Made by a program: the position numbers and the translations under genes
Shown here: one piece after another, positions 18,213-25,760 of the stretch
Position numbering within the stretch: position 1 is the stretch's first letter
Layout of the letters: every line of letters begins with the position of its first letter
Notes under the pieces: generated by a model
The model's database searches: none
The model's input: only the letters and a program-made list of their open reading frames with translations
What the model was told of the DNA's origin: nothing
Assembly (NCBI GenBank): GCA_003569365.1
Contig: BGOS01000027.1
Location: 124,001 to 188,000 of the forward strand
DNA: 64,000 nt
Direction: 5' to 3'
From: Anaerolineaceae bacterium
GTDB lineage: Bacteria; Chloroflexota; Anaerolineae; Anaerolineales; UBA11657

Positions 18213-19001
18213 ATGCTAAATTTACTACTGGATCTGCCGCCGTGGGCTATCTTCACGGTCAGCACCGTGCCATTCATAGTGTTGTGCCTGGTAATTGTGC
18301 CGCTGGTGGTGCGCAAGCGCATTGATGTGGGCGCAAGCGGCCTGGAAATGCTCAACCCGCTGCTCAACTTTCTATGCTATGCCTTCACGCTGCTGCTGGC
18401 TTTTGTGATGATCAACGTGTGGTCGGAGCAGGTTGCCAAGATGGAGACATTTGGCAATGAAATTTTATTTATTGAAGAATCGGTTATAGCAGTCAAGATT
18501 ATGGATGCTGAGGCGCTGGGTGCTTATAAGCAGCATGTGGTGGAATATTTGGACATGGTGGAGCTGTATGAACTGGAGCAAAAACCGCCGGTGGGTGGCG
18601 CGCCGCAGGTGAATGAGAAGTTTGACGAGCTAATAGCGATGGTGAATGCGGAAGAAGCCAAGATGGCGGAGCGGCCGGAAGAGGCTGGCGAGGCGGCAGT
18701 ATTTTTTGATGAGACCGAGGCTTTCTTCAATGCGCGCGAAGAGCGCGTGAACCACGCACCACTGGAGCTGGATGGAATATTTGCGGGCATCCTGCTTGTG
18801 CTGGGGCTGCTAACCGTGCTGTGTGTGCTGCTAATGCCGGCTACTTCTGCGCCGTGGTTAAAGTACGCACAATCGCTGAGTGTGGCCGTGCCGGTGGGCC
18901 TGATGCTGGGCCTGATACTGTATGTGGCCTCCAATAGTTTTACGGCGCTGCCGGAAGAGCACCAGCTGGCGCGCATAGAGGCAGTGATTAAGGCTGAATA
19001 G
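18213..19001 (+). CDS. Predicted 4-TM membrane protein, DUF4239/bestrophin-like topology (copy B)
   Basis: Near-identical paralog of 17170-17958 at constant offset 1043 bp; RBS gggagg. Confidence 0.65.
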   Translation: MLNLLLDLPPWAIFTVSTVPFIVLCLVIVPLVVRKRIDVGASGLEMLNPLLNFLCYAFTLLLAFVMINVWSEQVAKMETFGNEILFIEESVIAVKIMDAEALGAYKQHVVEYLDMVELYELEQKPPVGGAPQVNEKFDELIAMVNAEEAKMAERPEEAGEAAVFFDETEAFFNAREERVNHAPLELDGIFAGILLVLGLLTVLCVLLMPATSAPWLKYAQSLSVAVPVGLMLGLILYVASNSFTALPEEHQLARIEAVIKAE

Positions 19002-19277
19002 GCGCATTCCCGTCATACGGGGTGGCGGACAGCAGCGTTTTCTGCACCGGCACCCCCACAGCTCTAGGCTACGGAATAAGTCCGGCCACAAGGTGAGGGT
19101 CTGATACACTGACACCTTATACAATAACTGCCGGTTTTTTTAACACCAATAGACTTGCGCAGTTGTGTGTGCAATATCTTTGGAGTGGACGGCAATTGGA
19201 AACAGCCTCTATGAGGCTCTGTGCCTGTGCGCGTGGGCATGTGAAAACTGTGGCGCGGTGCGTCCGGTGGCAGCCTA

Positions 19278-19652
19278 ATGGCAGCCGGCGAAGTCTCCCC
19301 GCCAACCGTAGACAAGGCGAAGTTGGGGCGATTGCAGCGCGCCGATATGCTGAAACTGATGGAGGAGCGGCGCGCTGAGCTTCAAGCACAGAAGCAGCGG
19401 GCGCCCGAACATTTTGGGGTACTTGCGCGGCTCCTGCAGCAGGTTGACGCAGAGCTGCTCCAGATTTTCAAAAACCAGCAGAGCCCGGTGCACTCTGTTC
19501 AGCTTCAACAAGCCCAGTATAGAGATTCGCTGCTAAGATCCCGCGCGGAACTCTTAATGCATCTCACCCGGCAGGGCTTGTGTCCCAAGGAAGCCGACCG
19601 CAGCGCGCGGCAGATTGAAATAGAAGTGCAGAAACAGAAGTATCCCCGCTAA
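19278..19652 (+). CDS. Small coiled-coil protein (124 aa), paralogous to 19924-20388
   Basis: LARLLQQVDAELLQI ... YRDSLLRSRAELLMHLTRQG aligns by eye with LAELLRQIDAQLQLL ... QKDLLDKYREMLVQRLHAMG. Confidence 0.55.
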   Translation: MAAGEVSPPTVDKAKLGRLQRADMLKLMEERRAELQAQKQRAPEHFGVLARLLQQVDAELLQIFKNQQSPVHSVQLQQAQYRDSLLRSRAELLMHLTRQGLCPKEADRSARQIEIEVQKQKYPR

Positions 19653-19923
19653 GCCCGCGGTTGTTGCAGCAGCTTGCTAGCCCCACAAGGCTGCGGAAAA
19701 AGCTGCCCAAGCTCACAGCATTAGTTTAGGCAGCAGAAGCTGCGCGAACCTTCACATACGCGGGCACGCCCGCGGCTCTTGACTGTGGGCAACTGTTTGG
19801 CTACACTTTCGGTGCAATGGCAGTTGAAGGCTGGGTACCGGAAACGGTGTGCCCGCGCACAGGCGCCGCAAAAGTGTGCGGCGCGTGGCTGGCGGTGGTG
19901 TTCTAAGGGCGGGTGAGAACGCC

Positions 19924-20388
19924 ATGCAGCCCGAGCAAGACCATGCGGAGGAGCAGTGCTTGGAGCGCGCCCTCGAAGTTGCCCGGCTGGAGCAGCGGCG
20001 GACCGAGTTTGAAGAATTTCGGCAGGGGCAGCGTGAATTCATTGTCCGGCTGGCGGAATTGCTGCGCCAGATTGACGCGCAGTTGCAGCTGCTGTGGAGC
20101 TTAAAAAGCGAGGATATCGCGGGCATCACTCCGCAGATGCGGCGGCAGATTGCCGTGCAAAAGGATTTGCTGGATAAATATCGCGAGATGCTCGTCCAAA
20201 GACTCCACGCGATGGGCTGGGAAGGCTTGGAAGCCACGCGCACCTTTCGGCGCACCACGCAGCTAATTCAGGAAGCAAAATTTGCTGCGGCACACCCGCA
20301 GTTTTCTGGATATTTTTCCAGGCAGGCAAAACTGCGTGCCAAGTTGCCCACACTAAAGGCAGCAGCAATGGCTGCACGCGAACTCTGA
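19924..20388 (+). CDS. Coiled-coil protein (154 aa)
   Basis: MQPEQDHAEEQCLERALEVARLEQRRTEFEEFRQGQREFIVRLAELLRQIDAQLQLL...; internal ATG of ORF 19849-20388. Confidence 0.6.
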   Translation: MQPEQDHAEEQCLERALEVARLEQRRTEFEEFRQGQREFIVRLAELLRQIDAQLQLLWSLKSEDIAGITPQMRRQIAVQKDLLDKYREMLVQRLHAMGWEGLEATRTFRRTTQLIQEAKFAAAHPQFSGYFSRQAKLRAKLPTLKAAAMAAREL

Positions 20389-20818
20389 CATACGCGCGGG
20401 CGCGCCAGCTGTGCGCTGCGCAACCTCCAACATTCAACCTTAGCGGCGCTGGTCGAACTGCATACTTGCAGATCAGCGTGGCGCCGTGCCGGGTTGCCAC
20501 CCGCTGCAGGGGGGCAGCCGCGGGCAAGCCGCTTTGTGGCGCCCAAGGCCGGCAGCCGGGCACGCGGCACTGCGCAAGCGGGGTGCGGTCCGCGCAGGTT
20601 TTCCCCGTTAGCTCCCGGCTTTTCATCCCCCAGTGCCATTTGGCGCATTGCGCCACACCCTTGGCGCACCCGCTGGCTGGCCATTGCAAGCAGCCGGCAG
20701 CCGCAGCCCGCAAAGCGGGCGTAAAAATGCGCCATCCGCATGCGCCGCATCGCCTGCGGGCTAATGCCGCCCTGCCTGTTGCCGATACCCTCCATGCCAG
20801 CAACAAGGGCTGCGACAC

Positions 20819-21058
20819 ATGCAAAACTTCTACGAACTACAACGCCAAATTCTTGAAATCACCGAGCAGCAGTATGAGCTTTCTGTGCAATGGCGCCGGC
20901 TTTCTACGGAGCTAAACCAGCTGGAAGAGCATCAGCGCCAGCTGACCGCCGACCGCAATCGCTTTGATGCGCATCAGCGCCAGCTGGCGGCGCAGTGGCA
21001 ACAGCTTGCTGCGCAGCGCGTGCAGGCGGCAGCGCTTACAACTTCCGCCCCGCGCTGA
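20819..21058 (+). CDS. Small Gln/Leu/Arg-rich coiled-coil protein (79 aa)
   Basis: MQNFYELQRQILEITEQQYELSVQWRRLSTELNQLEEHQRQLTADRNRFDAHQRQLAAQWQQLAAQRVQ. Confidence 0.55.
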   Translation: MQNFYELQRQILEITEQQYELSVQWRRLSTELNQLEEHQRQLTADRNRFDAHQRQLAAQWQQLAAQRVQAAALTTSAPR

Positions 21059-21190
21059 GCGTGCCCGGCTTTTGCACTCGGCCCGGCCACATGCACCGCA
21101 CAGTGTTTGCGGCCCGGCAGTGCTGGGGCCGCCCGCAGCTAAACCCATGAAACAAAGCCAGCTTTCAAGCGCCGCAAGGCGAAGCGCCTG

Positions 21191-21358
21191 ATGCCAACCA
21201 AAGCCGACAAACTGCGCGAGTTTGATGCCCAGCAGCGCGCGATTAATGAACAGCGCGCGCAGCTTTCAGAGCACGAGCGCCAGCTATCCGAACTGCGCGT
21301 AGTGCTGGACGAGCAACTGCGCCAGCTGGAGCGGCAGCTCCGCCAGCTCGAAACCTGA
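21191..21358 (+). CDS. Small Gln/Leu/Arg-rich coiled-coil protein (55 aa), missing from the ORF track
   Basis: Direct translation: MPTKADKLREFDAQQRAINEQRAQLSEHERQLSELRVVLDEQLRQLERQLRQLET*. Confidence 0.5.
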   Translation: MPTKADKLREFDAQQRAINEQRAQLSEHERQLSELRVVLDEQLRQLERQLRQLET

Positions 21359-21650
21359 TGGCTGCAGCCGGGCCGGCTGCGAAGCCGGCAGCGGCGGCCG
21401 CCAACCCGCGCGCAAAGCGCAGGTATCTCCGCCGGGCCAGCATGCCGGCCCCCGCCAATTCTCAGCGCCCGCAATAGCGCAGTTTGACTACTCCGGCTGC
21501 GGACATTAATATTAAGCTTCAAACGATGCCAGAGATCAAATTGGAAAGCGCGGGTGAGGGCGCGGGCCGGGCGTGTAACTTGCTGCCCCTTGCGCGCTGC
21601 AGCCCAGCGGCAGGCCTTGTGCACTTACCGGCAAGTGCCGGGCCGGCATA

Positions 21651-22037
21651 ATGCCCAACAAAGAAGAATTGCTTGCCCACCAGGCCCGGCTGCTGGTGCG
21701 CCAGCAGCAGCTGGATGAGCTGCAGCAGCGCCAGTTGGCCGTGCAGCGCTACCCAACCGGCACGGACGGCTTGCTGGATGCGCAGCAGCAGCGCGAGGTT
21801 GAAGCGCAGCGCTACCAGCTTACCAAGCTGCAGCAGGCGGTTGAGGAGCAGCTTGGCCAGCTTACCCAGCACACCGGCGTCATCGACAATGAGCTGCGCC
21901 AGCTTGTGCAGCAGCAGCGCCAGCTGGATCTGCGCCGCGACCGGCTGGCCAGTGAGATAACCATGGTGGAAGCGCAGCGCGAACAACTTGAACAGCAGCG
22001 CGTGAAACTCAGCAAGGAGCGCGACCAGCTTACATAA
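21651..22037 (+). CDS. Gln/Leu/Arg-rich coiled-coil protein (128 aa)
   Basis: MPNKEELLAHQARLLVRQQQLDELQQRQLAVQ...LRQLVQQQRQLDLRRDRLASEITMVEAQREQLEQQRVKLSKERDQLT. Confidence 0.6.
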   Translation: MPNKEELLAHQARLLVRQQQLDELQQRQLAVQRYPTGTDGLLDAQQQREVEAQRYQLTKLQQAVEEQLGQLTQHTGVIDNELRQLVQQQRQLDLRRDRLASEITMVEAQREQLEQQRVKLSKERDQLT

Positions 22038-22304
22038 GCAGCGCAAGCTGTGATTGCAGTCAGTGTGGCCGCGCCGGCTGCAGTTGGGCGCGCCGGGCGC
22101 CCCCGCCAATGACCACAGCCTGCGGCACCGCCGGAATCCATTTTGGGCAGCCGCTGCCTTCACTGCAAAAATCAGCCACCCGTTGTAACGCTGCCCCGCA
22201 CAAAGCTGCGCGGCGTGTGGCTTCCACAACAGCAAATGTGTTAATTGTGTGTGATCTTTGCCGGCCGGTGCCAGATTGGCGGAGTTGTATGCTAACCTGC
22301 CAAA

Positions 22305-23027
22305 ATGGATATCAAATTTTCCCCGCTTGTGTACCGGATGCAGCCGTTATTGATGTTTGCCTGCGTGTCACTCTTGGTTATCGGCGTTGGCCGCACACCG
22401 CCGGGGGCCGGTGCCAGCGGCGGCCAGCCTTCCAATAACGGGCAAGGGCAGCGGCCGCCCGCGCCGGGAACCGTAGCCGGTGCGGATCGGCGGGCGCAGC
22501 CGCCACAGCCTGCCAACCGTCCCGCCCGCGGCGGAGATCAACAGCAACCGCCGCCCGCCGATGGCGCTGCCCAGGGTCCGGCAATTAGTTATCCGTTTGG
22601 ATACGCCGGGGCTTTTGCGCAGTATGCGGTGGTGGATCGGCCGGACAATGTGGCGCGCCTGATCTACATTCAGCGTGAAGCCGTGGCTGGCCTGCAGTCC
22701 GGCCGCCCGCTGCCAGAGGGCACAACGCTGGTGATTGAAGCGTACAACAGCAGCCCCGGCCCGGATGGCCGGCTGGTGCTTGGCGATCTGATCCCGTTCA
22801 TTCATGTGTCCCAGAAGATCGGCGGCAGGTGGCGCTTCGCATCATTTACGCCGGCGGGCACGCGTGCCCCGCGCGACCTGCCGGATGAGAATCCGCGCGC
22901 GTGCGCGGACTGCCACTCCGGCACGCGCGATTTTGTTTTTTCGCGCGCGCAGCTGGATGCCTTTGCAACGGCGCAAGTGCCGCAATATGTGGTGTGCGGC
23001 AAGCCGGGGCGCGATCCCTGCAACTAG
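22305..23027 (+). CDS. Cytochrome P460-like secreted/anchored c-type heme protein
   Basis: N-terminal TM; Pro/Gln-rich linker; WRFASFTPAGTRAP...NPRACADCHSGTRDFVFSR (CxxCH). Confidence 0.8.
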   Translation: MDIKFSPLVYRMQPLLMFACVSLLVIGVGRTPPGAGASGGQPSNNGQGQRPPAPGTVAGADRRAQPPQPANRPARGGDQQQPPPADGAAQGPAISYPFGYAGAFAQYAVVDRPDNVARLIYIQREAVAGLQSGRPLPEGTTLVIEAYNSSPGPDGRLVLGDLIPFIHVSQKIGGRWRFASFTPAGTRAPRDLPDENPRACADCHSGTRDFVFSRAQLDAFATAQVPQYVVCGKPGRDPCN

Positions 23028-23217
23028 CGCTGCCTAATTGATGCGGGTGCGCCGGGCGCGCAGCAGCAGGCCGACTGCGCCGCGCTAACTCCGGGCTGCG
23101 CTTTTGCGTTAGAGCGGGCAGCGCGTTGCATGCCGCCCCCGGCACTGCAATGCAATGCAGCTGTGCTAACCTATCCTGTATCCGCTTATTGCTGCATCCG
23201 TGCCGCGCCAAGTCATC

Positions 23218-23667
23218 ATGCCTAACAGGACCGCCTTCATGTTTTATTTTTCTGCCGGCCTCGCCATCATTGGCGCCGTTTTATATCAATACTTTGTGAA
23301 GCTGGTGCCGGGTTCCATCAACCCGGTTGTTTCGGTGATTGGCCAGTATGTGGCTGCGCTTGTGCTGGGCGTGTGCATCCTGCCGCTGTTTCCCGCGCCG
23401 GGCGGGCTATGGCAGCAGGTGCGCCAGCTAAGCTGGATTCAACTGGCCTTGGCGTTTGCTGTGGTGCTGATCGAGCTGGGCTTTTTGCTTATGTACCGCG
23501 CTGGCTGGGATCTCAGCACGGGCAATCTGGTTACTGGCGTGGTAATCAATCTGCTGCTGGCGGGGTTGGGTGTGTGGCTGTTGGGCGAGCGCATGCAGTT
23601 CATCAATGCGGCGGGGGTTGCGCTGTGCGTCGCGGGTGTGGCGCTCATCAGCTACCGCCCGGCGTGA
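23218..23667 (+). CDS. EamA/DMT-like half-size transporter
   Basis: Four TM helices; VVINLLLAGLGVWLLGERMQFINAAGVALCVAGVALIS. Confidence 0.75.
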   Translation: MPNRTAFMFYFSAGLAIIGAVLYQYFVKLVPGSINPVVSVIGQYVAALVLGVCILPLFPAPGGLWQQVRQLSWIQLALAFAVVLIELGFLLMYRAGWDLSTGNLVTGVVINLLLAGLGVWLLGERMQFINAAGVALCVAGVALISYRPA

Positions 23668-23715
23668 TGCTGCTGCAATAGTTTTATTTAGTTGGGCAGC
23701 CACCCTATAAGCAAA

Positions 23716-23745
23716 AGGGCCGCCTTGCGGCGGCCCTTGGTTTAG
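23716..23745. terminator. Bidirectional terminator hairpin
   Basis: AAGGGCCGCC-ttgc-GGCGGCCCTT followed by ggtttagtttt, between convergent genes. Confidence 0.7.
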
Positions 23746-23747
23746 TT

Positions 23748-24746
23748 TTAGTGCACTACATTCTTCCAACTGCGGCGCTGGCGCCGTTTGTTTCCATTGG
23801 CAGAAGTCACAAGGTTGTACTTCGGGCCATTGCGGTAGCCCCACTCGATTAGCGCATACGTGCCGCGGCCCACAAGCGCAAAGCGGTCGTCAGTAACCAG
23901 GCAGTTGTGCACGGTCGTCACCCGCGGCGTGCGTCCCCTAGATGAAACAATGCTGCCGGCAACCTCGGTAAAGTGCATGGGCCGGCCAGCTTTCGCGATC
24001 GTAATGTAGGCTTCGTCCCGCATGCCCCATGGCCGCGCCAAACGGGAGCTGTGGTGCCCAAACTCACCGTACGCATTCTCCACTAGTTCCAGCGAGCACT
24101 TATAGTAGCCAAGCAGTGCGGGCTTTGAAATTGCGCCAACGGGCTTGATGAATTTTGCCATGGCGCTAAAAAACTCGCGCTCCGGGTAGGCGCGCAGGGT
24201 AGCCTTGACGGTCTTTGCAAATGCGCCCAGCGCTTTTTCAACCGCTGTGTTATCTGTTCCCTTGTGATACCAACGCTCCGTGAACTTCCGATTTCTGGAG
24301 TAATGCCGGGCAAATGGCGCCAAGCGCAGCAAGAAAGTGCCGGCTTGCTTGCCGGCAACGCTGCCAAAAACCTCGGGGCTCTCCATGACTGAACCGCTGA
24401 GCACGCCGCCGTAGCGCAGCATCAGTTTTTCCAGCGCCGCAAATTGCGGCTTCAGCGCTTGATACTCCTCTGATTTGAGCATGGTCAGCACGCTCATATC
24501 CTCAATCTGGCGAATGCGCTCGCGCGTAAGACCCTCTTGCTGCCCGATGGCGTGCAGGGTGTGCGGCTCCGCGCCGAACAGGCCAAAGCGCCGCGCCATC
24601 ACCGAGCGCGAGCGCGGCTTAAGCGCGCGCATCAGCTTGTGGATTGTGTGGTCAAACTGCGTGGCGGTGACCACCCGCACAGCTTTTTTTGGTTTCGAAG
24701 CTGCTTGACTTTTCGGCTTGCTCACTTTCTTTTGTTTTGTAAACAT
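23748..24746 (-). CDS. Sigma-70 region 4-like HTH fused to HARE-HTH domain protein
   Basis: ARRFGLFGAEPHTLHAIGQQEGLTRERIRQIEDMSVL (R4-like); MRDEAYITIAKAGRPMHFTEVAGSIVSSRGRTPRVTTVHNCLVTDDRFALVGRGTYALIEWGY (HARE-HTH); RBS aaaaaggag. Confidence 0.85.
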   Translation of the reverse strand: MFTKQKKVSKPKSQAASKPKKAVRVVTATQFDHTIHKLMRALKPRSRSVMARRFGLFGAEPHTLHAIGQQEGLTRERIRQIEDMSVLTMLKSEEYQALKPQFAALEKLMLRYGGVLSGSVMESPEVFGSVAGKQAGTFLLRLAPFARHYSRNRKFTERWYHKGTDNTAVEKALGAFAKTVKATLRAYPEREFFSAMAKFIKPVGAISKPALLGYYKCSLELVENAYGEFGHHSSRLARPWGMRDEAYITIAKAGRPMHFTEVAGSIVSSRGRTPRVTTVHNCLVTDDRFALVGRGTYALIEWGYRNGPKYNLVTSANGNKRRQRRSWKNVVH

Positions 24747-24784
24747 GGTGGAAACTCCTTTTTCCAAAGTTGAATTATCAAGGC

Positions 24785-24813
24785 AGTGTATCAAAGACTT
24801 TTGGATTTGTCAG
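24785..24813 (-). promoter_or_regulatory. Promoter of the R4/HARE gene
   Basis: Minus strand CTGACA-17 bp-TACACT, 39 nt upstream of the ATG. Confidence 0.5.
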
Positions 24814-25148
24814 TAGCTTGCATAAGGTTCTGGCGGCAGATTGCGGCTTGCTGAGTTTCTATAACTAGCATACAAAGAATTGCAACCAAGGTGAATTTTT
24901 GTGTAACGCAACAATTCAAATAGTCATTTTTGTCAAAAACCGATCGTGGCAGATGGGTTTGCTGTTTCAGGATGGCGGGCGCTGGTGCATGGGCAGGCGG
25001 CGGGTGGCAAGTTAGACCGATTGGCACGCTATTCTTTGTTTGCGGGCGGGCACTGGTTACCGGGCACGCCTGCCAGTTCGGGCGATAATTTGCCTTAGGC
25101 AGCCAGCTGCGCATGCTGTTGCAATCCCCATAACCCAGAGGTAGCCGA

Positions 25149-25534
25149 ATGCCCAAAACCACGCTTGAACAGGTGCGCGAATTTCATGAAACCTACGGCC
25201 TGCCCGTGAAGGCGGCGCCGGATCTTTCAGATGCGCGCATCAACGGCCTGCGCGTGAGCTTGCTGACGGAGGAGCTGGAGGAGTTTAAGCCGCGGTGGCT
25301 GCTGCCAATCCGCTGGCGGCGCTGGATGCACTTGTGGATTTGCAATATGTGTTGGACGGCGCGTTTCTTTCACTGGGCCTGCATGCAGTGAAGGCCGCTG
25401 CCTTCAACGAAGTGCACCGCTCGAACATGAGCAAGCTGGGCGCAGATGGCAAGCCGCTGCGGCGCGAAAGCGACGGCAAAGTGCTTAAGGGCCCCAACTT
25501 TTTTCAACCAAACCTGCAGCAGTTTATTGAGTGA
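25149..25534 (+). pseudogene. MazG-like nucleotide pyrophosphohydrolase, split by a single-base frameshift
   Basis: Frame 1 ...INGLRVSLLTEELEEFK joins frame 2 AAVAAANPLAALDALVDLQYVLDGAFLSLGL...MSKLGADGKPLRRESDGKVLKGPNFFQPNL if one G is restored near 25289. Confidence 0.75.
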
Positions 25535-25760
25535 GCGGGCGGGCGGCGCAGCCGGCTGAGAGCGGCTGAGGTTTACGCGAAGTGCGGCGCTGCCCGTGCG
25601 GCGCGGTTAGTGGCGCAAGTACTTTTGCCACAGCAGCCGGTCTGCTTCGCAAGCGATTATGCCAAAGCTCCGGCGTGGAACGGCGGCGTTCTATTGCCGG
25701 CTGAAGCGCCGGGCGCCCGGCGGTCGAGATTAGTGCGTGCGGTGCGGTTGCTGCAAAAGC

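Larger units (their letters stand above)
17120..19205 (+). repeat. ~1,043-bp tandem duplication containing both membrane-protein genes and their 3' flanks
   Basis: Constant 1043-bp offset; 3' flanks (gcgcattcccgtcatacggggtggcggacagcagcgttttctgcaccggcaccc... / ...tacactgacacctt) shared by both copies. Confidence 0.85.

Noticed and set aside
20126-20824. 232-aa minus-strand ORF (and 175-aa 20268-20795) across the coiled-coil array
   Set aside because: Antisense/intergenic shadow ORF in GC-rich DNA; low-complexity Arg/Ala/Cys-rich translation and conflicts with the better-supported plus-strand ORFs
25281-25300. Programmed -1 frameshift in the MazG-like gene
   Set aside because: No X XXY YYZ slippery heptamer; one step upstream the -1 frame hits TAA. 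A one-base deletion explains it more simply
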